DNA of 64,000 nt from Rhabdaerophilum calidifontis (GCF_008641065.1 NZ_VTRS01000005.1:124001-188000); one strand, 5' to 3'. Numbered from the stretch's first letter, positions 17,995 to 26,604 are shown. A program made the numbers and translations. The notes: generated from the letters alone by a model not told the origin.

Positions 17995-18157
17995 ATTCAG
18001 GATTAGGCAACGCCTATTCCCGAGACTTGAACAGCGCGAGAGCGGGCAACGCTCCGCCGCAGGGTACGTCAAACCGGCTGCGACACGGGCTGAAGCCCGG
18101 CACGGCCATCGGGATCACGAGGGGCGTTTCATGCCCCGGCGAGCAGGGAAGCGGACC

Positions 18158-18571
18158 ATGGCCATTCTGGCGCAGGTTGATGTGGCGCAGCTCGATCCGG
18201 CGCGCGATTCCGCGCCGGTGGATCCCTGCCCGCAAGGGGCCGCGGAGATCGACCTGCGCGCCTTCCTCTCCGTGAGCAACCGCGAGGAGGCCGAGCAGCT
18301 CCTGATGCTCGACCGGCTGAACACCACCACCGATACGACCTGGACGGCCTTCTTCGTCGAGCTGATGGTCGGCTTCCTGGTCTGGCAGCATGAGCCCTGG
18401 GGCGTGATCGCCGAGGCCGATCTCGATTGGCTGCTGGGGCATGTCGCGGATGCGCCGACGCCCTCGACCCCGGCGCTGCTCTTCGCGCTGGTCCGCGAGG
18501 TCAACAATGCGCCGGAACGGCTGCTGCGCCTGGCGATGAAGCTGCCGCGCAACCGGCTCGCGGCCGGCTGA
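18158..18571 (+). CDS. Uncharacterised 137-residue protein
   Basis: I do not recognise a named family. The product is acidic and probably soluble. It contains IDLRAFLSVSNREEAEQLL, then a Trp-rich amphipathic stretch (DTTWTAFFVELMVGF-LVWQHEPWG) and the segment AEADLDWLLGHV. The repeating pattern of Leu/Trp with buried helices suggests an all-alpha fold. ATG 18131 and ATG 18158 are both in frame; GGGAAGCGGACC just before 18158 favours the latter. It is divergent from the dipeptidase gene and is followed by an ABM protein after 60 bases. Confidence 0.7.
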   Translation: MAILAQVDVAQLDPARDSAPVDPCPQGAAEIDLRAFLSVSNREEAEQLLMLDRLNTTTDTTWTAFFVELMVGFLVWQHEPWGVIAEADLDWLLGHVADAPTPSTPALLFALVREVNNAPERLLRLAMKLPRNRLAAG

Positions 18572-18631
18572 GCGAGGCTTGCGGCGCGGAGCGGGGCGTG
18601 GTCTGATCGCGCCCCATCGTCAAGGCGTGCC

Positions 18632-18982
18632 ATGAGCCAGGGTCCCAGCCAGGATTTCGCGCAGCTTCCCGAGCCACCCTATTACCTTGTCGCGTTCTCC
18701 TCGCTGCGCCGCGAGGGCGACGACGGCTATGCCGCCATGGCGGAAGCGATGGCGCGGCTCGCCGCCGAACAGCCGGGTTATCTCGGCGCCGAATCGGCGC
18801 GGGGACCGGACGGGTTCGGAATCAGCAATTCCTATTGGGCCGACGAGGCGGCGCTCGTCGCCTGGAAGGCGGTCGCGCAGCATCTCCTCGCGCAGCGGCT
18901 CGGCAAGGAGCGCTGGTATCACCATTACGCGCTGCGCGTCGCCCGCGTGGAGCGCGCCTATTCCGGGCCTGCGGGGCGTTGA
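18632..18982 (+). CDS. Antibiotic biosynthesis monooxygenase (ABM) domain protein
   Basis: The 116-residue product is a single ferredoxin-like ABM domain. PPYYLVAFSSLRREGDDGYAA begins the domain, and QPGYLGAESARGPDGFGIS, then SYWADEAALVAWK and HLLAQRLGKERWY complete the standard order. Such small proteins act as haem or quinone monooxygenases or simply bind small ligands; the substrate is unknown. Five bases separate it from the next gene, so they likely share a transcript. Confidence 0.88.
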   Translation: MSQGPSQDFAQLPEPPYYLVAFSSLRREGDDGYAAMAEAMARLAAEQPGYLGAESARGPDGFGISNSYWADEAALVAWKAVAQHLLAQRLGKERWYHHYALRVARVERAYSGPAGR

Positions 18983-18986
18983 GGGC

Positions 18987-19469
18987 ATGCCGCTCTATTT
19001 CGCCTACGGGCTCAACATGGATATCGCCGATATGGGCCGGCGCGCGCCGCATTCGCGCGTCCTCGGCCCGGCGGTGCTGAAGCGGCATCGCTTCATCATC
19101 ATGGCCGAGGGCTATGCCAGCGTGGTCCGCGATCCCCGCGCCGAGGTCCATGGCCTGCTCTGGGATCTTGCGCTCGCCGATCTCAGGCCGCTCGACCGCT
19201 TCGAGGGGCTCGATCGCGGGCTTTATGCCAAGATCACGCAGCCGGTCGTCGTGGCGGGCGGGGCCCGGCGGGCGCTCGTCTATGTCGCGGCGAATGCCGA
19301 GCCGGGAACGCCGAAGCCGGGCTATCTCGAACGGATCCTTCTTGCCGCCGCGGCGGCCGGGCTGCCGGAGGCCTATCGCCGCGAGATCGGCGCCTGGTCC
19401 GGCGCGCCGCAGGCAAGGCCGCAACGGCCGGTGGCCGGCGTGACGCCGCGCTTCAGCCGGCCGGGCTGA
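18987..19469 (+). CDS. Gamma-glutamylcyclotransferase family protein
   Basis: The product of 160 residues starts MPLYFAYGLNMD, the YGxN motif that binds the gamma-glutamyl moiety in GGCT folds. The catalytic Glu is expected in LDRFEGLDRGLYAK. Enzymes of this fold release 5-oxoproline from gamma-glutamyl compounds, but substrates vary widely. The frame runs through the preceding gene from 18687; ATG 18987, five bases after that gene's stop, gives the correct N-terminus. It is convergent with lipB, ending 11 bases away. Confidence 0.85.
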   Translation: MPLYFAYGLNMDIADMGRRAPHSRVLGPAVLKRHRFIIMAEGYASVVRDPRAEVHGLLWDLALADLRPLDRFEGLDRGLYAKITQPVVVAGGARRALVYVAANAEPGTPKPGYLERILLAAAAAGLPEAYRREIGAWSGAPQARPQRPVAGVTPRFSRPG

Positions 19470-19480
19470 GCGGCGCGCCT

Positions 19481-20206
19481 TCAGGCGATACCCGCAGACG
19501 TTTCGCCGAAGACGCGCGCGAAGGCCGCGCGCAGCGCCATGTCGACCTCCGGCATCGTCACCGGAATGCCGAGATCGACGAGCGAGGTCACGCCGAATCG
19601 CGCCTCGCGGATGCCGCAGGGGACGATGTCCTCGAAATGTGCGAGATCCGGCTCGACATTGAGCGAGACGCCGTGGAACGACACCCAGCGGCGCAGCCGG
19701 ATGCCGATCGCGGCGATCTTGTCCTCGCAGCCCTCGCCCTTGTCCGGCCGCCGGACCCAGACGCCGACCCGCGCGGGATCGGTGTAGCCGCGCAGATTGT
19801 AGCCGGCGAGCGTCTCGATGATCCAGGCTTCCAGTGCGCCGACGAAGGCGCGGATATCCGGCTTCCGGGCCTTCAGGTCGAGCATGACATAGGCAACCCG
19901 CTGGCCGGGACCGTGATAGGTGAATTGCCCGCCGCGGCCGGTCTGATGCACGGGAAAGCGGGCGGTGACGAGATCCTTCGGCCGCGCGCTGGTGCCGGCG
20001 GTGTAGAGCGGGGGATGCTCCACCAGCCAGACGCATTCGCGCGCCGTGCCGTCCGCGATCGCGCCCGCGCGCGCCTCCATGAAGGCGACCGCCTCGGGAT
20101 AGGCGACCGGTTCGGGCGCCACGCGCCATTCGACGGGGGGATGGCCTTCCCGGCATGGCGGGAAAAGCGGGGGCGTTAACTCGGCGTTGACCATGACATG
20201 GGACAT
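19481..20206 (-). CDS. lipB: Octanoyltransferase (lipoate biosynthesis)
   Basis: LipB moves octanoate from acyl carrier protein to the lipoyl domains of 2-oxoacid dehydrogenases. Motifs: [35 protein letters not shown], the catalytic Lys in [14 protein letters not shown] and the catalytic Cys in FEDIVPCGI. The frame is open to 20644, but only the part from about 20206 resembles LipB. ATG codons at 20206 and 20194 are both possible and neither has a good ribosome binding site. 241 residues with the longer choice. It is divergent from the fliN-like gene. Confidence 0.94.
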   Translation of the reverse strand: MSHVMVNAELTPPLFPPCREGHPPVEWRVAPEPVAYPEAVAFMEARAGAIADGTARECVWLVEHPPLYTAGTSARPKDLVTARFPVHQTGRGGQFTYHGPGQRVAYVMLDLKARKPDIRAFVGALEAWIIETLAGYNLRGYTDPARVGVWVRRPDKGEGCEDKIAAIGIRLRRWVSFHGVSLNVEPDLAHFEDIVPCGIREARFGVTSLVDLGIPVTMPEVDMALRAAFARVFGETSAGIA

Positions 20207-20210
20207 AGAT

Positions 20211-20225
20211 GGGCAGAAATTGCCC
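20211..20225. promoter_or_regulatory. Inverted repeat between lipB and fliN-like gene
   Basis: GGGCAGAAATTGCCC is an inverted repeat with five-base arms. It lies directly before lipB and about 70 bases before the divergent fliN-like gene, so it may be an operator. Support is limited to symmetry and position. Confidence 0.3.
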
Positions 20226-20296
20226 ATGTCAATCAAACGAATCGCATGGGTGATGCTCCAGTCTGTCAGGTCGGCGGCGAAAAGGATTTCAGGCGC

Positions 20297-20590
20297 ATGT
20301 CCAGCGAGGAACGCACGAATACGGTCGGGGATGTCGATGTCGAGATCGCGGTGGTGATCGGGCGCTCGCGCATGCCGATCCACCATCTGCTGCGCATGGG
20401 GCGCGGTGCGGTCATCGAACTCGATGCCAACGAGAACGACGAGATCGAGATCCTCGCCAATGATTATCCGGTCGCCTACGGGCAGGTGATCGTGCAGGGC
20501 AAGCGCATTCAGGTCGAGGTGACGCGGCTGATCCGCCGTCCCGAGGTCGAGACGCTCATGCGCGCGCAGCAGCCGGCAGAGGCGGCCTGA
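20297..20590 (+). CDS. FliN-like flagellar motor switch (SpoA domain) protein
   Basis: The 97-residue product is almost only a SpoA domain as in Fli[40 protein letters not shown] and [19 protein letters not shown]. FliN forms the C-ring of the flagellar switch and binds CheY or export chaperones. No other flagellar gene is in this part of the window, so it is an orphan here. Starts at 20198 and 20246 are also open; ATG 20297 is preferred because it directly precedes the charged N-terminus and AAAGGA is nearby. It may be the cell's only FliN, a paralogue, or a type III secretion switch protein. Confidence 0.85.
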   Translation: MSSEERTNTVGDVDVEIAVVIGRSRMPIHHLLRMGRGAVIELDANENDEIEILANDYPVAYGQVIVQGKRIQVEVTRLIRRPEVETLMRAQQPAEAA

Positions 20591-20637
20591 CCCGCCGGGC
20601 GCCGCGCCGGAAATGCACGGCCTGAGGCGGATCGGGC

Positions 20638-20666
20638 TTGCCATGGTCCCCGCCCTTTGTTAGACA
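20638..20666 (+). promoter_or_regulatory. Promoter of tRNA-Leu
   Basis: TTGCCA (20638-20643) and TAGACA (20661-20666) are separated by 17 bases, a good sigma-70 promoter match. Transcription would begin near 20673, about 30 bases before the tRNA. A short GC-rich hairpin with a TTCG loop lies between, near 20680-20700. Confidence 0.6.
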
Positions 20667-20703
20667 CCGCCGCCTTGGGACGCGGCCTTCGGGCCGTCCC
20701 CAT

Positions 20704-20788
20704 GCGGTCGTGGCGGAATTGGTAGACGCGCTAGCTTGAGGTGCTAGTGGGTAACACCGTGGAGGTTCGAGTCCTCTCGACCGCACCA
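20704..20788 (+). tRNA. tRNA-Leu (anticodon GAG)
   Basis: The acceptor stem GCGGTCG (20704-20710) pairs with CGACCGC (20778-20784), followed by discriminator A and an encoded CCA. The anticodon stem CTAGC/GCTAG encloses TTGAGGT with anticodon GAG at 20738-20740. A long variable arm marks a class II tRNA, and GGTTCGAGTCC forms the T-arm. It reads CUC and CUU leucine codons. Confidence 0.97.
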
Positions 20789-20807
20789 ATCCTTGCGCAG
20801 GATTTTT
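20788..20807 (+). terminator. First terminator after tRNA-Leu
   Basis: AATCCT (20788-20793) pairs with AGGATT (20799-20804) around TGCGC, followed by TTT. The stem begins at the last base of the tRNA's CCA. It is weaker than the next hairpin. Confidence 0.6.
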
Positions 20808-20812
20808 CAAGA

Positions 20813-20835
20813 GCCCGGGCCCCCCCGGGTTTTTT
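20813..20835 (+). terminator. Second, strong terminator after tRNA-Leu
   Basis: CCCGGG (20814-20819) pairs with CCCGGG (20824-20829) around four C residues, followed by six T residues. Together with the preceding hairpin it makes a tandem terminator that isolates the tRNA from mgtE. Confidence 0.8.
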
Positions 20836-20921
20836 GTTGCCCGGCCGCCTTGCGGGCGCGCAAGCCTTGCAAATCCCCGCAGCGCCCCTAAGAGAGGGCG
20901 ATCTCCGCCCCCTCGACCCGG

Positions 20922-22352
20922 ATGCGCAGCGTGTCTCAGGCCGCCCCCGAACCGACGCTCGCCGAAGCGCCGTCCTTCGCCGACCTGGCCTTCCGCGACG
21001 CGGAGGGCGAGATCCGGCCGGCCTTCCTTGCTGCCGTGCGCGCCGCGATCGAGGCCGCCGATCATGACCGGCTCGTCGCGCTGGCGGGCGATCTCTACGA
21101 GGCCGATCTCGGCCAGCTCATCGAGGCGCTGGATCCCGAGGAGCGACCCCGGCTCGTCGCGATTCTCGGTGCGGATTTCGATTTCGCGGCGCTGACCGAG
21201 GTCGAGGATACGGTCCGCGAGGAGATTCTCGAGGAAATTCCGAACGAAAAGATCGCCGAGGGCGTGCGCGATCTCGATTCGGACGACGCCGTCTACATCC
21301 TCGAGGATCTCGAACCGGAGGACAAGGAGGAGGTTCTCGCGCGGCTCCCCGCCGAGGAGCGCGTGACGATCGAGCGCGGCCTCGATTACCCGGAGGATTC
21401 CGCCGGGCGCTTGATGCAGACCGATTTCATCGCCGCGCCGCCCTTCTGGACGGTGGGGCAGATGATCGACCATCTGCGCGAGACGACGGATCTGCCGGAC
21501 GAATTCTACGAGCTCTACGTGATCGATCCCGGCGGCCGGATCATCGGCCATGTGCCGCTCAACCGTCTGCTGCGGACGCGGCGGCCGGAACGTCTCGAGA
21601 CGATCATGCACGAGGCCGACCATGTGGCGCGCACGACCGACGACAAGACCGATGTCGCCGACCTGTTCAAGCGCTACAATCTCGTCTCGATCCCCGTGAC
21701 GGACGAGGGCAACCGCCTCGTCGGCGTGCTGACCTTCGACGATATCGTCGATGTCATCGACGACGAGGCCGATGCCGAGATCCGCGCGCTCGGCGGCGTG
21801 AAATCGGACGAGGAATTGTCCGATACCGTGATGGAGACGGCGCGGGCGCGCTTCTCGTGGCTCTTCGTCAACCTGCTCACCGCGATCCTGGCCTCGGCGG
21901 TGATCGATCTCTTCCAGGGGGCGCTCGAAAAGATGGTCGCGCTCGCCGTGCTGATGCCGATCGTCGCGAGCCAGGGCGGCAATGCCGGCACGCAGACCAT
22001 GACGGTTGCCGTGCGCGCGCTGGCGACGCGGGCGATTTCCGCCGCGAACGCGCCGCGCGTGGTGCTGCGCGAGGTGATGGTGGGGTTCATCAACGGCATC
22101 GCCTTCGCGGTGCTGATGGGTGCGGTGGCGGCGCTTTGGTTCAAAAACGCCGATCTTGGTTACGTGATCGGCATCGCCATCGTCGTCAATCTGGTTGCTG
22201 CGGGCCTCGCCGGAGTCATGATACCACTTCTGCTTGAGCGCGCGGGGGTTGATCCTGCGGTCGCCTCCGGCCCTTTTGTGACGACAGTGACCGATATTGT
22301 CGGATTTTTTGCCTTTCTTGGCGTTGCCACATTGTGGTTTGGCCTCGGATGA
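20922..22352 (+). CDS. mgtE: Magnesium transporter MgtE
   Basis: MgtE is a dimeric, magnesium-gated ion channel of the inner membrane. The 476-residue product shows the acidic N-domain (repeated E-x-x-P/A-x-E helices, LEDLEPEDKEEVLARLP), a CBS pair (FYELYVIDPGGRIIGHVPL; YNLVSIPVTDEGNRLVGVLTFDDIVDVI) and five membrane segments with MPIVASQGGNAGTQT-type pore sequence and FVTTVTDIVGFFAF at the end. The high acidity of the N-domain fits its magnesium sensing. The last 150 bases and the following gap are less GC-rich than the surroundings. The start at 20922 is chosen because the frame begins there; a slightly shorter N-terminus is possible. Confidence 0.95.
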   Translation: MRSVSQAAPEPTLAEAPSFADLAFRDAEGEIRPAFLAAVRAAIEAADHDRLVALAGDLYEADLGQLIEALDPEERPRLVAILGADFDFAALTEVEDTVREEILEEIPNEKIAEGVRDLDSDDAVYILEDLEPEDKEEVLARLPAEERVTIERGLDYPEDSAGRLMQTDFIAAPPFWTVGQMIDHLRETTDLPDEFYELYVIDPGGRIIGHVPLNRLLRTRRPERLETIMHEADHVARTTDDKTDVADLFKRYNLVSIPVTDEGNRLVGVLTFDDIVDVIDDEADAEIRALGGVKSDEELSDTVMETARARFSWLFVNLLTAILASAVIDLFQGALEKMVALAVLMPIVASQGGNAGTQTMTVAVRALATRAISAANAPRVVLREVMVGFINGIAFAVLMGAVAALWFKNADLGYVIGIAIVVNLVAAGLAGVMIPLLLERAGVDPAVASGPFVTTVTDIVGFFAFLGVATLWFGLG

Positions 22353-22495
22353 GGAGAGGAGACCTCGATAAATTCGCGCTCAAGTTGCTCTATATGCTGG
22401 CTAATGAAAGCTTGCGTCGTTAACGCCATTTCTGCACGGGCTTTTAAACGTTTCCCAGAGAAATAGGTGCAGTTTCTCGCGGGGAGAGAATCCGG

Positions 22496-24592
22496 ATGGC
22501 CGGCCGGTCGATGGTGCGATTGCTCGATTTCGCGGTCGCGGGCCTGTTCGTGCTGGCGCTGACGATCCTCGGCCTGTTCGCCTGGGCGGCGCGCGTCGCC
22601 GACCGCAATGCCTTCGCCATCGAGACCCAGATCGTCGGGCAGGAACTCGGCCGCGTGGTCACGCAGTTCCGCAACGATCTGCCGAACGGGCTCGTCGATC
22701 GCGCGCGCTGGCAGGGTGTCGCGCGGGAGACGCGGCTGGTGCTGGCCGACGATGCCGCGCGCGGCAATCCGCCCGGCGGGACCGGCCGCTTCACCGGCCT
22801 GCTCGCCGATCCCGCGACCCGGGCGCGGATCGACGAATTGCGCGCGGCCTTCGCGCGTGTCGAGCCTCCGCGCGGGCATGTCGAGTTCATCCGTCTCGGG
22901 CCGCCCGGCGGCGAGATGCTGGCGCTGGCGGCCCGGATCGGCAGGCCGGGCGAATCCCCGGCGCTCGCATTCGAACTCGTCGATCTCCCGGCCATGGCGG
23001 CGGCGCTCGAAACGCTGTCGATCGAATTGTTCCCGGTCACCGGCCCTTATGCCGAGCCCGAGGCGGCGAATGGCCGGCTCGAACTCGCCGGGCTCGGCGG
23101 CGAGATCGTCGGCCGGCTCTTCTGGCGCGGCCAGCGGCTCGCGGCGATCGCGTCGCGGCAGATCCTGCCGGCGCTGGTGGCAATCCTGTGCGCGGCCTCG
23201 GTGATCCTGTTCCTGATGCGCCGGCGCTGGCGGAGCGCGGGGGAGAGCTTCGAGCGTGATCTCGAACGCGTGGAGCAGATGGCCGGCACCGACACGCTGA
23301 CCGGGCTTCCAAACCGGCGGGCGCTGTTCCGGCATCTGGCGGCGATCGCGCCGCCGGCCCAGGCCTTCCCGCCGATCACCGTGATGATGCTCGATCTCGA
23401 CGGGTTCAAATGGGTCAACGACACGCTCGGCCACGAGGCCGGCGACCGGCTTCTGGTGCAGGCGGCGGCGGTGTTCCGGGCGGAACTCGGGCCGGAGACC
23501 TTCCTCGCGCGGCTCGGCGGCGATGAATTCGTCGCTGTGGTGCCGGGCGAGGTGGTCGGCGGCGCGTTGACGCGCCTGCACGCCCATCTCAGCGAGACCC
23601 TGCGCCGGCGGGTGCCATCCAGCCTTGCGGGGACACCGGTCGGTGTCAGCATCGGCGCGGTTTCCTCCGTCGCCGAGGGCGGCAGCGGCGAGCACCTGCT
23701 GAGCCTTGCCGATATCGCGGTCTACGCCGCCAAGGCGGCGGGGCGCGGCGCCGCCGTCTCCTATGACGGCAGCATGGAGGTGGAGAAGGCGTTCCGCCGC
23801 TCGCTGGAGCGCGACCTGCGCGCCGCGGTGCTCACCCGCGAATTGCGCGTGCATCACCAGCCGATCGTCGAGGCGCTGAGCGGCAAGGTCGTCGGCTACG
23901 AGAGCCTCGTGCGCTGGCAACACCCGTTCCGCGGCCTGCTGATGCCGGCGGAATTCATCCCGCTGGCGGAGGACACGGATCTCATCGTCGAGATCGGCAA
24001 CGCGGTGCTCAATCAGGCGCTGGAGGAACTGGCCTCGGTGGGAAATTGCCGGATCTCGGTCAACACCACCGGCCGGCAATTGATCTCGCCGGGTTTCGTC
24101 GAGCATGTGAAGGCATTGCTGGTCCGGTACGGGGTGGCGCCGCAGCGGCTCTGCCTCGAACTGACCGAGACCAGCCTCATCACCGATGGCGAACGCGTGG
24201 GCGCGGTGCTCACCGCCCTGCGCGCCCATGGCGTGCGGGTGGCGATCGATGATTTCGGCACCGGCTATTCGAGCCTCTCCTACCTGATGCGCTTCACCTT
24301 CGACACGCTGAAGCTCGACCGGACCTTCATCGCCGCGCTCGACAACAAGCCGGAATCGCCGACGATCGTGACCTCGATCACCGCGCTCGCGCGCTCGCTC
24401 GGCATGGAGATCGTCGGCGAGGGGGTGGAGACGGTGCAGCAGCAGATCTTCCTCGCCGCGGCCGGCGTCACCTGCCTCCAGGGCTACCTGTTCGGCCGCC
24501 CTGTTCCGCTCGAAAAACTGGTTCGCGGCACCGCGCCGCTTGTTCCCGGCGCGGAAACCGCTACCCTTGGCAAGACGCAGAGAGCCGCCTGA
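22496..24592 (+). CDS. Membrane GGDEF-EAL cyclic-di-GMP enzyme
   Basis: The 698-residue product carries a TM segment near residues 10-30, a periplasmic sensor part of about 190 residues, a second TM near 220-240, a GGDEF domain (TLTGLPNRRALF; RLGGDEFVAVV near 340) and an EAL domain. The EAL motif reads ESL in GYESLVRW; the Glu is kept, as are DDFGTGYSSL, KLDRTFI and GEGVET, so both synthesis and hydrolysis of c-di-GMP look possible. No RxxD inhibition site lies before GGDEF. GGGGAGAGAATCCGG precedes the ATG. The lysozyme gene begins one base after its stop. The preceding 143-base gap is relatively AT-rich and probably holds the promoter. Confidence 0.94.
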   Translation: MAGRSMVRLLDFAVAGLFVLALTILGLFAWAARVADRNAFAIETQIVGQELGRVVTQFRNDLPNGLVDRARWQGVARETRLVLADDAARGNPPGGTGRFTGLLADPATRARIDELRAAFARVEPPRGHVEFIRLGPPGGEMLALAARIGRPGESPALAFELVDLPAMAAALETLSIELFPVTGPYAEPEAANGRLELAGLGGEIVGRLFWRGQRLAAIASRQILPALVAILCAASVILFLMRRRWRSAGESFERDLERVEQMAGTDTLTGLPNRRALFRHLAAIAPPAQAFPPITVMMLDLDGFKWVNDTLGHEAGDRLLVQAAAVFRAELGPETFLARLGGDEFVAVVPGEVVGGALTRLHAHLSETLRRRVPSSLAGTPVGVSIGAVSSVAEGGSGEHLLSLADIAVYAAKAAGRGAAVSYDGSMEVEKAFRRSLERDLRAAVLTRELRVHHQPIVEALSGKVVGYESLVRWQHPFRGLLMPAEFIPLAEDTDLIVEIGNAVLNQALEELASVGNCRISVNTTGRQLISPGFVEHVKALLVRYGVAPQRLCLELTETSLITDGERVGAVLTALRAHGVRVAIDDFGTGYSSLSYLMRFTFDTLKLDRTFIAALDNKPESPTIVTSITALARSLGMEIVGEGVETVQQQIFLAAAGVTCLQGYLFGRPVPLEKLVRGTAPLVPGAETATLGKTQRAA

Positions 24593-24593
24593 C

Positions 24594-25457
24594 ATGCCCG
24601 TTCCCGCCATGCCCTCCGCCAGATCGTCCGGCCGCCTCGCGGCCCTGGTATCGCTCGTCGCCGCCCTGGCGCTTTCGGCCTGCTCGTCGGGTTCCGAACT
24701 GCGCGCGCATTACCCGCTCAAGAGCGATTCGAAACCGCATCCGGGCGTCGCCAAGGCGCATCGCTACCCGGTGCACGGCATCGATGTCTCGAAATGGCAG
24801 GGCGAGGTCGACTGGTTCCAGGTCAAGCGCGCCGGCACCGCCTTCGCCTTCATCAAGGCCACCGAGGGCGGCGACCATCTCGACGAGCGCTTCCACCGCA
24901 ACTGGGACGGGGCACGCCGTGCCGGCATCCCGCGCGGGGCCTATCATTTCGTCTTCTGGTGCCGCCCGGCCGAGGAGCAGGCCGCCTGGTTCCGCCAGAA
25001 CGTGCCGGCGGATGCCGATGCGCTGCCGCCGGTGCTCGATGTCGAGTGGAACGGTCATTCCCGCACCTGCCCGAAGAAGATCGACCCCGAACTCGCCCGG
25101 CGCAAGATCGACATCATGCTGAAGGCGATGGAGGCCCATACCGGCAAGAAGCCGATCATCTATACCGACATCACCTTCCATGCCGAGGTGCTGGAAGGGC
25201 ATTACAAGGATTACCGGTTCTGGCTGCGTTCGGTGGCGGCGGAGCCGCACGAGCGCTACAATGACCGGCCGTGGAAGGTCTGGCAGTTCACGACCACCGG
25301 CCAGGTGCCGGGGATCGCCGGCGCGGTGGACCGCAACGCCTATGCCGGCAGCCGCAAGGACTGGAGCCGCTATCTCGCGCAGGTCGGCGTCACCAGCCGG
25401 CAGGTGGCCTCGCTCGAGGATCCCGCGCCGGAGGACGAGGCGAGGGCGCAGGACTGA
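24594..25457 (+). CDS. Glycoside hydrolase family 25 lysozyme-like lipoprotein
   Basis: GH25 enzymes (Chalaropsis type) cleave the MurNAc-GlcNAc bond of peptidoglycan. The 287-residue product has a lipoprotein signal with lipobox LALSAC, placing it at the envelope. The catalytic domain begins YPVHGIDVSKWQGEVDW, with AFAFIKATEGGDHLD and the acid pair in PPVLDVEWNG; FWLRS and VWQFTTTGQVPGI-A-V-D-RN close the barrel. ATG 24594 lies one base after the GGDEF-EAL stop, implying joint translation. Such enzymes are common in phages, but nothing phage-like surrounds this gene. Confidence 0.92.
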   Translation: MPVPAMPSARSSGRLAALVSLVAALALSACSSGSELRAHYPLKSDSKPHPGVAKAHRYPVHGIDVSKWQGEVDWFQVKRAGTAFAFIKATEGGDHLDERFHRNWDGARRAGIPRGAYHFVFWCRPAEEQAAWFRQNVPADADALPPVLDVEWNGHSRTCPKKIDPELARRKIDIMLKAMEAHTGKKPIIYTDITFHAEVLEGHYKDYRFWLRSVAAEPHERYNDRPWKVWQFTTTGQVPGIAGAVDRNAYAGSRKDWSRYLAQVGVTSRQVASLEDPAPEDEARAQD

Positions 25458-25476
25458 TCAACCGGGCGGTCGGCCC

Positions 25477-26604
25477 TCAGACGCCGAGCCGTTCGCGCAC
25501 GGCGCGCAGGCGCTTCCGCCATCGGCTCGCAAGCCGCATGCGCGCGGCCATCGGTTCGAGCGCCGCCGCGCACAGGGTGGGGGCGAGCCCCACAAGCAGC
25601 GTCGCGACGGGCTCGCGCTCGCGCCAGAGCGCGCCCATCGGGTGATCGGGCTGCGCACAGGAATCCGCCCGGTCGAGATCCGGATCCGCGGCAATGCGTT
25701 CCGCGACATGCCGGTCGAGCAGCTGGCCGGGGCTCGCGGCGGCATGGGTCTCGTCATAGGCGGTCTTCACGGTGAAGACGGTCCGGCCAGAGACGAGATT
25801 GAGGTTCATTGCGATCGCGCGGCCGTCGAGGGCGAGGCTCTCGATCATGATCCGCTGGCTGGCGCCGGAAAACGCCTGCCGGGCATAGGCTTGCGTGTCG
25901 GGCCGGCAGGCGAGAGCCGTGCCGCGCCGCCCCTTCCAGCCGGCTGCCTCGAGGGCCAGGAACGCATCGAGCGCGGCGGGGAAGTCAGGCTCTCCGGAAA
26001 AGACGGTCCCGGTCGTCACCGCGCCGAGCGCCGCGAGGCGGCGCGCCTTGCGGTCGAGGCGGCGGTGGCGCGGAACGGCGGGCGCCGTCGTGGCGGCCGG
26101 GTCGATCGCTGGACGGGCATGGCGCGTGACGGCCAGGCGTGCCAGGCCCTCCGCCGCGGCGACCTGCGCGAGCAACGCCGCGAAGCCGCGTTGCTCGGTG
26201 ACGAGCGGAAAATGCAGCACATCCGGCGCGTCCGGCTCCGCCGCGAGCCGGCGCAAAGCCGTCCGCAGGGCCGGGCCGGCGCATTCCGCGGCGAGCAGCG
26301 GGATCGTGAGGCTCGTATAGGGATTGGCATAAAGGCTCCAGGCACCGAACAGGATGCCGTCGCGCAGGCGCGGATTCTGGATCGGCAGCAGCGCCACCGG
26401 GCGGTGATCCGCCCGCGTCTCGCGCACGACAAGCAGCCGCATTGCGCCGGCACGGCCGAGATGGCGGGCGGCGGCGGTGAGCATGTCCGGCTCGTAATAG
26501 GGGTTCGGCTCCAGCGCGCCGGCGGCGAGCGCTCGCCAGCCGTCACCGCGCGCAAAGTCTGCGAGCGGTTCGAACGCGGCGGTGAATCCCTCGGAGTTGC
26601 TCAT
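25477..26604 (-). CDS. GNAT-like acyltransferase (BioF2/CelD type)
   Basis: The 375-residue product resembles the BioF2-like acetyltransferases found with exopolysaccharide genes. Signs are the N-terminal NPYYEPDMLTAAARHL, the central KARRLAALG followed by FLALEAAGWKGRRGTALAC, and the fold-closing ESLALDGRAIAMNLNLVSGRTVFTVKTAYDE. Donor and acceptor are unknown; a role in envelope or polysaccharide modification is inferred from relatives. It is divergent from ivd, with 160 bases between them, and convergent with the lysozyme gene. Confidence 0.8.
   Translation of the reverse strand: MSNSEGFTAAFEPLADFARGDGWRALAAGALEPNPYYEPDMLTAAARHLGRAGAMRLLVVRETRADHRPVALLPIQNPRLRDGILFGAWSLYANPYTSLTIPLLAAECAGPALRTALRRLAAEPDAPDVLHFPLVTEQRGFAALLAQVAAAEGLARLAVTRHARPAIDPAATTAPAVPRHRRLDRKARRLAALGAVTTGTVFSGEPDFPAALDAFLALEAAGWKGRRGTALACRPDTQAYARQAFSGASQRIMIESLALDGRAIAMNLNLVSGRTVFTVKTAYDETHAAASPGQLLDRHVAERIAADPDLDRADSCAQPDHPMGALWREREPVATLLVGLAPTLCAAALEPMAARMRLASRWRKRLRAVRERLGV

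Noticed and set aside
20704-20788. tRNA-Leu as an integration site
   Set aside because: No integrase, no repeat of the tRNA 3' end and no foreign gene block are seen on either side in the window.
22160-24610. 816-codon antisense frame opposite the GGDEF-EAL gene
   Set aside because: The plus-strand gene has all catalytic motifs; the antisense frame has none.
24594-25457. GH25 lysozyme as a sign of prophage
   Set aside because: It is a lipoprotein with a lipobox and lies between ordinary chromosomal genes; no holin, capsid or tail genes are present.
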